This document shows positions 10,153 to 23,373 of a stretch of 64,000 nucleotides of DNA, one piece after another (within the stretch, counting starts at the first letter, position 1; the number at the start of each line of letters is the position of its first letter). Location: contig MBPM02000010.1 of the NCBI GenBank assembly GCA_001695595.3, positions 1 to 64,000 on the forward strand, written 5' to 3'. A program made the translations under genes and the position numbers. Source of the DNA: Plasmopara viticola (lineage: Eukaryota > Oomycota > Peronosporomycetes > Peronosporales > Peronosporaceae). Below the pieces are notes generated by a model. It did no database searches. It had not been told where the DNA came from and saw nothing but the letters and a program-made list of their open reading frames with translations.

Positions 10153-12670
10153 GTGGGTCGTGCATGCAATGTCGTGCACATTGAGTACCTCCTCATTTGT
10201 CGTGTTTGAGTCGAACAAGTGTATGTGTCGGTCGTTTTTAAACGATTTTGAGTTGAATAAACAATTCTGTTTTTTAAATAAGTGGATTGTTGCTTTAACA
10301 CCAGGTACGTCAACAAGCTACAAGCCACAGCAGTACAAGAAACCATATCAAACTTTAAAAAAATGAGCAAAGAAATAGTGGGCGTCTTCCTTAACCCTGA
10401 CTAATAGAGGCGCTGGGACCGACTTCGTCAATCTTTTTGCTAACTTCTATCATACGATTTGCTGCAATTCTATCAGCGAGTTGGATCTCCAACCGAGAAA
10501 ATTAGTTGGTAGCGTCTTGGACAAAACGCACTCCTATGCCAAACTCTTATTTAAAACTGATCACTCAAATCATAAACAACAACATTTTTCTGCCTCAAAA
10601 CGTGCACATCACACGCACCTCGGCCCCGTATCTGCAAATTCCAGCCAAAATAGAATCCAAAAATAACGCCGAGCACGTTGGTGTATTGACTCATGTTTAT
10701 ATAGAAGACAATGCCTAGAGCAAATCTTGTAGAGTGAAAACTCGGTATGATTGCCGTTTAGGGAATCTTCTTTGTGAGTCATTTTCGAGAAAATAGGCTC
10801 GTATGTCTTCTTACCGCTCCTTGTCGTGTTGAAAGTCGAGCGTCGTTCTTCGATATTCACTTGTTGTCCTTCCGTGATGTTTCAAATTGGTCTGCAAACT
10901 TGGCTACCTAAAAAATATTCATCGTCTCTTGAAAAACTAATCTTCAGTAGTTTTTTTCATTATCCTACTTGTCATAAAACACCATGCTAATATTCGTCAT
11001 TATGACTTTCACAAATTATTGACACGGACGACGAGAGCCGTGGAGTGGTTAGGGGACATATGGTAACGAGCGTGATGACACATCTAGAAAGGATCTGTTT
11101 GTCCATGCTATATGCTTAAAAAATTGTCATGCAGAGTGAACAAACTCACGGCTTTTTCGCTCAACACACTAAGTTCTTAAATATGTGGATTATATAATAA
11201 CATACGTTTTTTCCTTGTCTCCGTTTTTGCTCGATCAAAAGGCTTTGCCCTTGTCTTTTGCCCACCATCACACACCAAATGTAGACGCGTGATGCAACGA
11301 TATTACTTGACTCAATTATTTCGTTGGCTGGTGGGCATCCACGTTGTCAGTATTTTTTTCACATCAGTGCTGTTTTGTTCATGGTAATTTTATACATTAC
11401 CTTGGCTATCTGTCGTTTTGTAACATGTTCTCGAAGGCCGATTTCTGTCATACAACATATATCATTGGCCCCGGTAATGTAAATCAAGTTAGCGTGAAAC
11501 TTCTAAATTGCCGCGCAATTGATACAGCATTGATCCAAATTCTAGCGGACGCTGAGCATCAAATCCATCATTGTTCTCTCAAGGTCTTTTACTACAATTT
11601 CTTTGCACCTTTACGTGCTCCTAATTTATCTTCATTAGGTGCTCATGAAATAACGATAAGGTCTCTTACACATTTTCGGTGCCAATATGATGCCGCAAAT
11701 GCTTTAAGAAATGCGAATATGATGGCGGCGATTGCTTGTAGGTACAAGTATGGGTTTGGCGCCGATGTCGCGAAACAACTTTGAAGAATCATCAGCAAAA
11801 TGGGCTTCAAGGTAGTACAAAGTAGCAAATTTAGGGCCTTAATATCTCTGCTTTTCAAACTTTAGATGTGTACATTTTCAGCAGATCACCGACCGCATTC
11901 GACTCTTAAGCCTAGCGATCTTTCTCGAAGAAGAGACCGACGTCATCCTGGAAAGCGATAGCTGTTCCCACATGTAATTTTTGTAACTTTACCAAAAAAA
12001 AGTCGCTTATGTCCAACTTCTGGAGCCTGCGGCAAGAACCAAGAAACCGAGGTTGCTAAACAAAAAGAATTCGCTTGGAATATTGGTTCTCGATTTTATC
12101 TGTCACGGTCAAAATCACTCTTGTCGACTGATATCGACGGACGATCCAGCGATCCAGCAATCGTCATCGTCAAGTCGTAAAGGCTTCGATGTTAAGCCGA
12201 ACTTTCACTGTAACATGCGTGCTCTCATGATTGAGTCACGCTAGCAACTTGAACCTACGATACAGTGGCGCAGTGGTAATTATAGAAGCACACCATAGTA
12301 TGCACCATAGCATACGTACTCGACAGAAGTTCAAAACTTTATGATATCTAAAAAGTGAGCCCCACGAATTAGTAAAGACGTCATTTGGTCGACGACAAGA
12401 GATCCAACAATCTCTGGACCGGTAGTTGCACTGCTGGTATCACCACTCGCATATGACATCTTGGAACAGGCGTCTGTGAAGTAAAAAATGTCGATAAGTT
12501 CATTGCTTCAATGAGTTTGCGTTCACCTCACAGACTGCCTGGGACATCACCCGACGCATAATGCCGCAACAGCTCTCACATCATCTCATTATTCACTTTG
12601 CACTCTTCCTATCAAACGGGTCAATAGCAAAGCTTCCAACCAAAACAGTCAGCATCTCCTACCTTCAACT
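10153..12670 (+). repeat. Array spacer 3 with a divergent patch
   Basis: 2518 bases. Shares gtggattgttgc near 10283 with spacer 7. Between about 11150 and 11570 it carries a run of differences from its neighbours (ggctttttcgct, ttcttaaatatgtgg, aattttatacatt, tctcgaaggcc, ctaaattgccgcgcaattg, caaatccatcatt). Several of these recur only in the diverged spacer 11. Outside that patch it is the common sequence. Confidence 0.92.
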
Positions 12671-13456
12671 ATGGTCAACGTCATCTCTGCCTTCACTGTC
12701 GCTCTCACCATCGTAACCTTCACAAAATCGAGTGCCTTTGTGCGTTCAGAAGCCGTCGCCATACCAGACGGATCTTGGCCCGACAGCAATGGCACAATCA
12801 AATTCGAGGAGCCGTACACGGTCAAGGAGGGCGAGACGTTCGACGGTGACATGATGACGTACATGCGCTCAGATGTCAAGTGCAATGGTCAGACGGAAAG
12901 TGGGTCGGAAACGGCCGTATTCATGGTGGAGCCTGGTGCTACGCTCAAAAACGTGATCATTGGAAAGGACCAATCGGAGGGTGTGCACTGCGACCAGAGC
13001 GAGTGCACGATTGAAAACGTGTGGTGGGACGACGTGTGTGAGGATGGGTTGACCATCAAGGGCGGTTCGGCGAGCAGCATAACAAAGGTGATTGGTGGTG
13101 GTGCACGATCAGCGGATGACAAGATCATTCAGCACAATGGGCTGGGTACGGTCTCAATTGAAGGATTCTACGCTCAAGACTTTGGCAAGCTTTACCGCTC
13201 GTGTGGCACGTGTGGCGACATACCACGCAAGGTGACCATCACGAATGTGCTGGCCGTGGACGGCAAGGTGAGCATCGCGACAGTCAACAAGAACTATGAC
13301 GACGAGGCAAAGCTACAAAACATCAAGATTAAGGGAAAGAAGATCGACGTGTGCCAGTGGTCACAAGGCTCTACCGACGGGGAGCCGACGATGCTTGGCG
13401 CTGGTCCATTGGACTCGCTCTGTCAATATTCAAATAGTACTGTATCGTATGCGTAA
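12671..13456 (+). CDS. Pectate lyase, family PL3 (array copy 4, Ile31 variant)
   Basis: 261 residues. Differs from copy 1 only by Met31 to Ile (ATG to ATA at 12761-12763), just after the predicted signal peptide and outside every PL3 motif, so activity should be unaffected. The same substitution occurs in copies 6 and 11, which are not adjacent, showing that variants are shuffled along the array. Confidence 0.95.
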   Translation: MVNVISAFTVALTIVTFTKSSAFVRSEAVAIPDGSWPDSNGTIKFEEPYTVKEGETFDGDMMTYMRSDVKCNGQTESGSETAVFMVEPGATLKNVIIGKDQSEGVHCDQSECTIENVWWDDVCEDGLTIKGGSASSITKVIGGGARSADDKIIQHNGLGTVSIEGFYAQDFGKLYRSCGTCGDIPRKVTITNVLAVDGKVSIATVNKNYDDEAKLQNIKIKGKKIDVCQWSQGSTDGEPTMLGAGPLDSLCQYSNSTVSYA

Positions 13457-15975
13457 GTGGGTCGTGCATGCAATGTCGTGCACATTGAGTACCTCCTCAT
13501 TTGTCGTGTTTGAGTCGAACAAGTGTATGTGTCGGTCGTTTTTAAACGATTTTGAGTTGAATAAACAATTCTGTTTTTTAAATAAGTGGATTTGTTGCTT
13601 TAACACCAGGTACGTCAACAAGCTACAAGCCACAGCAGTACAAGAAACCATATCAAACTTTAAAAAAATGAGCAAAGAAATAGTGGGCGTCTTCCTTAAC
13701 CCTGACTAATAGAGGCGCTGGGACCGACTTCGTCAATCTTTTTGCTAACTTCTATCATACGATTTGCTGCAATTCTATCAGCGAGTTGGATCTCCAACCG
13801 AGAAAATTAGTTGGTAGCGTCTTGGACAAAACGCACTCCTATGCCAAACTCTTATTTAAAACTGATCACTCAAATCATAAACAACAACATTTTTCTGCCT
13901 CAAAACGTGCACATCACACGCACCTCGGCCCCGTATCTGCAAATTCCAGCCAAAATAGAATCCAAAAATAACGCCGAGCACGTTGGTGTATTGACTCATG
14001 TTTATATAGAAGACAATGCCTAGAGCAAATCTTGTAGAGTGAAAACTCGGTATGATTGCCGTTTAGGGAATCTTCTTTGTGAGCCATTTTCGAGAAAATA
14101 GGCTCGTATGTCTTCTTACCGCTCCTTGTCGTGTTGAAAGTCGAGCGTCGTTCTTCGATATTCACTTGTTGTCCTTCCGTGATGTTTCAAATTGGTCTGC
14201 AAACTTGGCTACCTAAAAAATATTCATCGTCTCTTGAAAAACTAATCTTCAGTAGTTTTTTTCATTATCCTACTTGTCATAAAACACCATGCTAATATTC
14301 GTCATTATGACTTTCACAAATTATTGACACGGACGACGAGAGCCGTGGAGTGGTTAGGGGACATATGGTAACGAGCGTGATGACACATCTAGAAAGGATC
14401 TGTTTGTCCATGCTATATGCTTAAAAAATTGTCATGCAGAGTGAACAAACTCACGGCTATTTCGCTCAACACACTAAGTTCTTGAATATCTGGATTATAT
14501 ATTAACATACGTTTTTCCCTTGTCTCCGTTTTTGCTCGATCAAAAGGCTTTGCCCTAGTCTTTTGCCCACCATCACACACCAAATGTAGACGCGTGATGC
14601 AACGATATTACTTGACTCAATTATTTCGTTGGCTGGTGGGCATCCACGTTGTCAGTATTTTTTTCACATCAGTGCTGTTTTGTTCATGGTAATTTTGTAC
14701 ATTACCTTGGCTATCTGTCGTTTTGTAACATGTTCTCAAGGGCCGATTTCTGTCATACAACATATATCATTGGCCCCGGTAATGTAAATCAAGTTAGCGT
14801 GAAACTTCTAAACTGCCGCGCAATCGATACAGCATTGATCCAAATTCTAGCGGACGCTGAGCATCAAATTCATCATTGTTCTCTCAAGGTCTTTTACTAC
14901 AATTTCTTTGCACCTTTACGTGCTCCTAATTTATCTTCATTAGGTGCTCATGAAATAACGATAAGGTCTCTTACACATTTTCGGTGCCAATATGATGCCG
15001 CAAATGCTTTAAGAAATGCGAATATGATGGCGGCGATTGCTTGTAGGTACAAGTATGGGTTTGGCGCCGATGTCGCGAAACAACTTTGAAGAATCATCAG
15101 CAAAATGGGCTTCAAGGTAGTACAAAGTAGCAAATTTAGGGCCTTAATATCTCTGCTTTTCAAACTTTAGATGTGTACATTTTCAGCAGATCACCGACCG
15201 CATTCGACTCTTAAGCCTAGCGATCTTTCTCGAAGAAGAGACCGACGTCATCCTGGAAAGCGATAGCTGTTCCCACATGTAATTTTTGTAACTTTACCAA
15301 AAAAAAGTCGCTTATGTCCAACTTCTGGAGCCTGCGGCAAGAACCAAGAAACCGAGGTTGCTAAACAAAAAGAATTCGCTTGGAATATTGGTTCTCGATT
15401 TTATCTGTCACGGTCAAAATCACTCTTGTCGACTGATATCGACGGACGATCCAGCGATCCAGCAATCGTCATCGTCAAGTCGTAAAGGCTTCGATGTTAA
15501 GCCGAACTTTCACTGTAACATGCGTGCTCTCATGATTGAGTCACGCTAGCAACTTGAACCTACGATACAGTGGCGCAGTGGTAATTATAGAAGCACACCA
15601 TAGTATGCACCATAGCATACGTACTCGACAGAAGTTCAAAACTTTATGATATCTAAAAAGTGAGCCCCACGAATTAGTAAAGACGTCATTTGGTCGACGA
15701 CAAGAGATCCAACAATCTCTGGACCGGTAGTTGCACTGCTGGTATCACCACTCGCATATGACATCTTGGAACAGGCGTCTGTGAAGTAAAAAATGTCGAT
15801 AAGTTCATTGCTTCAATGAGTTTGCGTTCACCTCACAGACTGCCTGGGACATCACCCGACGCATAATGCCGCAACAGCTCTCACATCATCTCATTATTCA
15901 CTTTGCACTCTTCCTATCAAACGGGTCAATAGCAAAGCTTCCAACCAAAACAGTCAGCATCTCCTACCTTCAACT
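13457..15975 (+). repeat. Array spacer 4
   Basis: 2519 bases, central type. Has the form acatacgtttttcccttgtc near 14510, shared with spacers 1 and 5 and unlike the longer T-tract form in spacers 2, 6, 7 and 8. No supported gene. Confidence 0.95.
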
Positions 15976-16761
15976 ATGGTCAACGTCATCTCTGCCTTCA
16001 CTGTCGCTCTCACCATCGTAACCTTCACAAAATCGAGTGCCTTTGTGCGTTCAGAAGCCGTCGCCATGCCAGACGGATCTTGGCCCGACAGCAATGGCAC
16101 AATCAAATTCGAGGAGCCGTACACGGTCAAGGAGGGCGAGACGTTCGACGGTGACATGATGACGTACATGCGCTCAGATGTCAAGTGCAATGGTCAGACG
16201 GAAAGTGGGTCGGAAACGGCCGTATTCATGGTGGAGCCTGGTGCTACGCTCAAAAACGTGATCATTGGAAAGGACCAATCGGAGGGTGTGCACTGCGACC
16301 AGAGCGAGTGCACGATTGAAAACGTGTGGTGGGACGACGTGTGTGAGGATGGGTTGACCATCAAGGGCGGTTCGGCGAGCAGCATAACAAAGGTGATTGG
16401 TGGTGGTGCACGATCAGCGGATGACAAGATCATTCAGCACAATGGGCTGGGTACGGTCTCAATTGAAGGATTCTACGCTCAAGACTTTGGCAAGCTTTAC
16501 CGCTCGTGTGGCACGTGTGGCGACATACCACGCAAGGTGACCATCACGAATGTGCTGGCCGTGGACGGCAAGGTGAGCATCGCGACAGTCAACAAGAACT
16601 ATGACGACGAGGCAAAGCTACAAAACATCAAGATTAAGGGAAAGAAGATCGACGTGTGCCAGTGGTCACAAGGCTCTACCGACGGGGAGCCGACGATGCT
16701 TGGCGCTGGTCCATTGGACTCGCTCTGTCAATATTCAAATAGTACTGTATCGTATGCGTAA
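15976..16761 (+). CDS. Pectate lyase, family PL3 (array copy 5)
   Basis: Predicted protein identical to copy 1 (261 residues). Initiator at 15889-15904. No lesion seen. Confidence 0.96.
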   Translation: MVNVISAFTVALTIVTFTKSSAFVRSEAVAMPDGSWPDSNGTIKFEEPYTVKEGETFDGDMMTYMRSDVKCNGQTESGSETAVFMVEPGATLKNVIIGKDQSEGVHCDQSECTIENVWWDDVCEDGLTIKGGSASSITKVIGGGARSADDKIIQHNGLGTVSIEGFYAQDFGKLYRSCGTCGDIPRKVTITNVLAVDGKVSIATVNKNYDDEAKLQNIKIKGKKIDVCQWSQGSTDGEPTMLGAGPLDSLCQYSNSTVSYA

Positions 16762-19279
16762 GTGGGTCGTGCATGCAATGTCGTGCACATTGAGTACCTC
16801 CTCATTTGTCGTGTTTGAGTCGAACAAGTGTATGTGTCGGTCGTTTTTAAACGATTTTGAGTTGAATAAACAATTCTGTTTTTTAAATAAGTGGATTTGT
16901 TGCTTTAACACCAGGTACGTCAACAAGCTACAAGCCACAGCAGTACAAGAAACCATATCAAACTTTAAAAAAATGAGCAAAGAAATAGTGGGCGTCTTCC
17001 TTAACCCTGACTAATAGAGGCGCTGGGACCGACTTCGTCAATCTTTTTGCTAACTTCTATCATACGATTTGCTGCAATTCTATCAGCGAGTTGGATCTCC
17101 AACCGAGAAAATTAGTTGGTAGCGTCTTGGACAAAACGCACTCCTATGCCAAACTCTTATTTAAAACTGATCACTCAAATCATAAACAACAACATTTTTC
17201 TGCCTCAAAACGTGCACATCACACGCACCTCGGCCCCGTATCTGCAAATTCCAGCCAAAATAGAATCCAAAAATAACGCCGAGCACGTTGGTGTATTGAC
17301 TCATGTTTATATAGAAGACAATGCCTAGAGCAAATCTTGTAGAGTGAAAACTCGGTATGATTGCCGTTTAGGGAATCTTCTTTGTGAGCCATTTTCGAGA
17401 AAATAGGCTCGTATGTCTTCTTACCGCTCCTTGTCGTGTTAAAGTCGAGCGTCGTTCTTCGATATTCACTTGTTGTCCTTCCGTGATGTTTCAAATTGGT
17501 CTGCAAACTTGGCTACCTAAAAAATATTCATCGTCTCTTGAAAAACTAATCTTCAGTAGTTTTTTTCATTATCCTACTTGTCATAAAACACCATGCTAAT
17601 ATTCGTCATTATGACTTTCACAAATTATTGACACGGACGACGAGAGCCGTGGAGTGGTTAGGGGACATATGGTAACGAGCGTGATGACACATCTAGAAAG
17701 GATCTGTTTGTCCATGCTATATGCTTAAAAAATTGTCATGCAGAGTGAACAAACTCACGGCTATTTCGCTCAACACACTAAGTTCTTGAATATCTGGATT
17801 ATATATTAACATACGTTTTTCCCTTGTCTCCGTTTTTGCTCGATCAAAAGGCTTTGCCCTTGTCTTTTGCCCACCATCACACACCAAATGTAGACGCGTG
17901 ATGCAACGATATTACTTGACTCAATTATTTCGTTGGCTGGTGGGCATCCACGTTGTCAGTATTTTTTTCACATCAGTGCTGTTTTGTTCATGGTAATTTT
18001 GTACATTACCTTGGCTATCTGTCGTTTTGTAACATGTTCTCAAGGGCCGATTTCTGTCATACAACATATATCATTGGCCCCGGTAATGTAAATCAAGTTA
18101 GCGTGAAACTTCTAAACTGCCGCGCAATCGATACAGCATTGATCCAAATTCTAGCGGACGCTGAGCATCAAATTCATCATTGTTCTCTCAAGGTCTTTTA
18201 CTACAATTTCTTTGCACCTTTACGTGCTCCTAATTTATCTTCATTAGGTGCTCATGAAATAACGATAAGGTCTCTTACACATTTTCGGTGCCAATATGAT
18301 GCCGCAAATGCTTTAAGAAATGCGAATATGATGGCGGCGATTGCTTGTAGGTACAAGTATGGGTTTGGCGCCGATGTCGCGAAACAACTTTGAAGAATCA
18401 TCAGCAAAATGGGCTTCAAGGTAGTACAAAGTAGCAAATTTAGGGCCTTAATATCTCTGCTTTTCAAACTTTAGATGTGTACATTTTCAGCAGATCACCG
18501 ACCGCATTCGACTCTTAAGCCTAGCGATCTTTCTCGAAGAAGAGACCGACGTCATCCTGGAAAGCGATAGCTGTTCCCACATGTAATTTTTGTAACTTTA
18601 CCAAAAAAAAGTCGCTTATGTCCAACTTCTGGAGCCTGCGGCAAGAACCAAGAAACCGAGGTTGCTAAACAAAAAGAATTCGCTTGGAATATTGGTTCTC
18701 GATTTTATCTGTCACGGTCAAAATCACTCTTGTCGACTGATATCGACGGACGATCCAGCGATCCAGCAATCGTCATCGTCAAGTCGTAAAGGCTTCGATG
18801 TTAAGCCGAACTTTCACTGTAACATGCGTGCTCTCATGATTGAGTCACGCTAGCAACTTGAACCTACGATACAGTGGCGCAGTGGTAATTATAGAAGCAC
18901 ACCATAGTATGCACCATAGCATACGTACTCGACAGAAGTTCAAAACTTTATGATATCTAAAAAGTGAGCCCCACGAATTAGTAAAGACGTCATTTGGTCG
19001 ACGACAAGAGATCCAACAATCTCTGGACCGGTAGTTGCACTGCTGGTATCACCACTCGCATATGACATCTTGGAACAGGCGTCTGTGAAGTAAAAAATGT
19101 CGATAAGTTCATTGCTTCAATGAGTTTGCGTTCACCTCACAGACTGCCTGGGACATCACCCGACGCATAATGCCGCAACAGCTCTCACATCATCTCATTA
19201 TTCACTTTGCACTCTTCCTATCAAACGGGTCAATAGCAAAGCTTCCAACCAAAACAGTCAGCATCTCCTACCTTCAACT
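16762..19279 (+). repeat. Array spacer 5
   Basis: 2518 bases. A mosaic: cgtgttaaagtcg as in spacers 2 and 7, acatacgtttttccc as in spacers 1 and 4, and gcccttgtc near 17855 as in spacer 3. No supported gene. Confidence 0.93.
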
Positions 19280-20065
19280 ATGGTCAACGTCATCTCTGCC
19301 TTCACTGTCGCTCTCACCATCGTAACCTTCACAAAATCGAGTGCCTTTGTGCGTTCAGAAGCCGTCGCCATACCAGACGGATCTTGGCCCGACAGCAATG
19401 GCACAATCAAATTCGAGGAGCCGTACACGGTCAAGGAGGGCGAGACGTTCGACGGTGACATGATGACGTACATGCGCTCAGATGTCAAGTGCAATGGTCA
19501 GACGGAAAGTGGGTCGGAAACGGCCGTATTCATGGTGGAGCCTGGTGCTACGCTCAAAAACGTGATCATTGGAAAGGACCAATCGGAGGGTGTGCACTGC
19601 GACCAGAGCGAGTGCACGATTGAAAACGTGTGGTGGGACGACGTGTGTGAGGATGGGTTGACCATCAAGGGCGGTTCGGCGAGCAGCATAACAAAGGTGA
19701 TTGGTGGTGGTGCACGATCAGCGGATGACAAGATCATTCAGCACAATGGGCTGGGTACGGTCTCAATTGAAGGATTCTACGCTCAAGACTTTGGCAAGCT
19801 TTACCGCTCGTGTGGCACGTGTGGCGACATACCACGCAAGGTGACCATCACGAATGTGCTGGCCGTGGACGGCAAGGTGAGCATCGCGACAGTCAACAAG
19901 AACTATGACGACGAGGCAAAGCTACAAAACATCAAGATTAAGGGAAAGAAGATCGACGTGTGCCAGTGGTCACAAGGCTCTACCGACGGGGAGCCGACGA
20001 TGCTTGGCGCTGGTCCATTGGACTCGCTCTGTCAATATTCAAATAGTACTGTATCGTATGCGTAA
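19280..20065 (+). CDS. Pectate lyase, family PL3 (array copy 6, Ile31 variant)
   Basis: 261 residues, with Met31 to Ile as the only protein change from copy 1. All PL3 blocks and cysteines are kept. Confidence 0.95.
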   Translation: MVNVISAFTVALTIVTFTKSSAFVRSEAVAIPDGSWPDSNGTIKFEEPYTVKEGETFDGDMMTYMRSDVKCNGQTESGSETAVFMVEPGATLKNVIIGKDQSEGVHCDQSECTIENVWWDDVCEDGLTIKGGSASSITKVIGGGARSADDKIIQHNGLGTVSIEGFYAQDFGKLYRSCGTCGDIPRKVTITNVLAVDGKVSIATVNKNYDDEAKLQNIKIKGKKIDVCQWSQGSTDGEPTMLGAGPLDSLCQYSNSTVSYA

Positions 20066-22587
20066 GTGGGTCGTGCATGCAATGTCGTGCACATTGAGTA
20101 CCTCCTCATTTGTCGTGTTTGAGTCGAACAAGTGTATGTGTCGGTCGTTTTTTAAACGATTTTGAGTTGAATAAACAATTCTGTTTCTTTAAATAAGTGG
20201 ATTTGTTGCTTTAACACCAGGTACGTCAACAAGCTACAAGCCACAGCAGTACAAGAAACCATATCAAACTTTAAAAAAATGAGCAAAGAAATAGTGGGCG
20301 TCTTCCTTAACCCTGACTAATAGAGGCGCTGGGACCGACTTCGTCAATCTTTTTGCTAACTTCTATCATACGATTTGCTGCAATTCTATCAGCGAGTTGA
20401 ATCTCCAACCGAGAAAAGTAGTTGGTAGCGTCTTGGACAAAACGCACTCCGATGCCAAACTCTTATTTAAAATTGATCACTCAAATCATAAACAACAACA
20501 TTTTTCTGCCTCAAAACGTGCACATCACACGCACCTCGGCCCCGTATCTGCAAATTCCAGCCAAAATAGAATCCAAAAATAACGCCGAGCACGTTGGTGT
20601 ATTGACTCATGTTTATATAGAAGACAATGCCTAGAGCAAATCTTGTAGAGTGAAAACTCGGTATAATTGCCGTTTAGGGAATCTTCTTTGTGAGTCATTT
20701 TCGAGAAAATAGGCTCGTATGTCTTCTTACCGCTCCTTGTCGTGTTAAAAGTCGAGCGTCGTTCTTCGATATTCACTTGTTGTCCTTCCGTGATGTTTCA
20801 AATTGGTCTGCAAACTTGGCTACCTAAGAAATATTCATCGTCTCTTGAAAAACTAATCTTCAGTAGTTTTTTTCATTATCCTACTTGTCATAAAACACCA
20901 TGCTAATATTCGTCATTATGACTTTCACAAATTATTGACACGGACGACGAGAGCCGTGGAGTGGTTAGGGGACATATGGTAACGAGCGTGATGACACATC
21001 TAGAAAGGATCTGTTTGTCCATGCTATATGCTTAAAAAATTGTCATGCAGAGTGAACAAACTCACGGCTATTTCGCTCAACACACTAAGTTCTTGAATAT
21101 GTGGATTATATATTAACATACATTTTTTTTCTTGTCTCCGCTTTTGCTCGATCAAAAGGCTTTGCCCTAGTCTTTTGCCCACCATCACACACCAAATGTA
21201 GACGCGTGATGCAACGATATTACTTGACTCAATTATTTCGTTGGCTGGTGGGCATCCACGTTGTCAGTATTTTTTTCACATCAGTGCTGTTTTGTTCATG
21301 GTAATTTTGTACATTACCTTGGCTATCTGTCGTTTTGTAACATGTTCTCAAGGGCCGATTTCTGTCATACAACATATATCATTGGCCCCGGTAATGTAAA
21401 TCAAGTTAGCGTGAAACTTCTAAACTGCCGCGCAATCGATACAGCATTGATCCAAATTCTAGCGGACGCTGAGCATCAAATTCATCATTGTTCTCTCAAG
21501 GTCTTTTACTACAATTTCTTTGCACCTTTACGTGCTCCTAATTTATCTTCATTAGGTGCTCATGAAATAACGATAAGGTCTCTTACACATTTTCGGTGCC
21601 AATATGATGCCGCAAATGCTTTAAGAAATGCGAATATGATGGCGGCGATTGCTTGTAGGTACAAGTATGGGTTTGGCGCCGATGTCGCGAAACAACTTTG
21701 AAGAATCATCAGCAAAATGGGCTTCAAGGTAGTACAAAGTAGCAAATTTAGGGCCTTAATATCTCTGCTTTTCAAACTTTAGATGTGTACATTTTCAGCA
21801 GATCACCGACCGCATTCGACTCTTAAGCCTAGCGATCTTTCTCGAAGAAGAGACCGACGTCATCCTGGAAAGCGATAGCTGTTCCCACATGTAATTTTTG
21901 TAACTTTACCAAAAAAAAGTCGCTTATGTCCAACTTCTGGAGCCTGCGGCAAGAACCAAGAAACCGAGGTTGCTAAACAAAAAGAATTCGCTTGGAATAT
22001 TGGTTCTCGATTTTATCTGTCACGGTCAAAATCACTCTTGTCGACTGATATCGACGGACGATCCAGCGATCCAGCAATCGTCATCGTCAAGTCGTAAAGG
22101 CTTCGATGTTAAGCCGAACTTTCACTGTAACATGCGTGCTCTCATGATTGAGTCACGCTAGCAACTTGAACCTACGATACAGTGGCGCAGTGGTAATTAT
22201 AGAAGCACACCATAGTATGCACCATAGCATACGTACTCGACAGAAGTTCAAAACTTTATGATATCTAAAAAGTGAGCCCCACGAATTAGTAAAGACGTCA
22301 TTTGGTCGACGACAAGAGATCCAACAATCTCTGGACCGGTAGTTGCACTGCTGGTATCACCACTCGCATATGACATCTTGGAACAGGCGTCTGTGAAGTA
22401 AAAAATGTCGATAAGTTCATTGCTTCAATGAGTTTGCGTTCACCTCACAGACTGCCTGGGACATCACCCGACGCATAATGCCGCAACAGCTCTCACATCA
22501 TCTCATTATTCACTTTGCACTCTTCCTATCAAACGGGTCAATAGCAAAGCTTCCAACCAAAACAGTCAGCATCTCCTACCTTCAACT
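20066..22587 (+). repeat. Array spacer 6
   Basis: 2522 bases, the longest spacer. Private or rare variants cluster at 20150-20700: ctgtttctttaaat, gagttgaatctcc, gagaaaagtagttgg, cactccgatgcc and ggtataattgcc. It shares gtgagtcatttt with spacer 3. No supported gene. Confidence 0.93.
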
Positions 22588-23373
22588 ATGGTCAACGTCA
22601 TCTCTGCCTTCACTGTCGCTCTCACCATCGTAACCTTCACAAAATCGAGTGCCTTTGTGCGTTCAGAAGCCGTCGCCATGCCAGACGGATCTTGGCCCGA
22701 CAGCAATGGCACAATCAAATTCGAGGAGCCGTACACGGTCAAGGAGGGCGAGACGTTCGACGGTGACATGATGACGTACATGCGCTCAGATGTCAAGTGC
22801 AATGGTCAGACGGAAAGTGGGTCGGAAACGGCCGTATTCATGGTGGAGCCTGGTGCTACGCTCAAAAACGTGATCATTGGAAAGGACCAATCGGAGGGTG
22901 TGCACTGCGACCAGAGCGAGTGCACGATTGAAAACGTGTGGTGGGACGACGTGTGTGAGGATGGGTTGACCATCAAGGGCGGTTCGGCGAGCAGCATAAC
23001 AAAGGTGATTGGTGGTGGTGCACGATCAGCGGATGACAAGATCATTCAGCACAATGGGCTGGGTACGGTCTCAATTGAAGGATTCTACGCTCAAGACTTT
23101 GGCAAGCTTTACCGCTCGTGTGGCACGTGTGGCGACATACCACGCAAGGTGACCATCACGAATGTGCTGGCCGTGGACGGCAAGGTGAGCATCGCGACAG
23201 TCAACAAGAACTATGACGACGAGGCAAAGCTACAAAACATCAAGATTAAGGGAAAGAAGATCGACGTGTGCCAGTGGTCACAAGGCTCTACCGACGGGGA
23301 GCCGACGATGCTTGGCGCTGGTCCATTGGACTCGCTCTGTCAATATTCAAATAGTACTGTATCGTATGCGTAA
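22588..23373 (+). CDS. Pectate lyase, family PL3 (array copy 7)
   Basis: Predicted protein identical to copy 1 (261 residues). Initiator at 22501-22516. No lesion seen. Confidence 0.96.
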   Translation: MVNVISAFTVALTIVTFTKSSAFVRSEAVAMPDGSWPDSNGTIKFEEPYTVKEGETFDGDMMTYMRSDVKCNGQTESGSETAVFMVEPGATLKNVIIGKDQSEGVHCDQSECTIENVWWDDVCEDGLTIKGGSASSITKVIGGGARSADDKIIQHNGLGTVSIEGFYAQDFGKLYRSCGTCGDIPRKVTITNVLAVDGKVSIATVNKNYDDEAKLQNIKIKGKKIDVCQWSQGSTDGEPTMLGAGPLDSLCQYSNSTVSYA

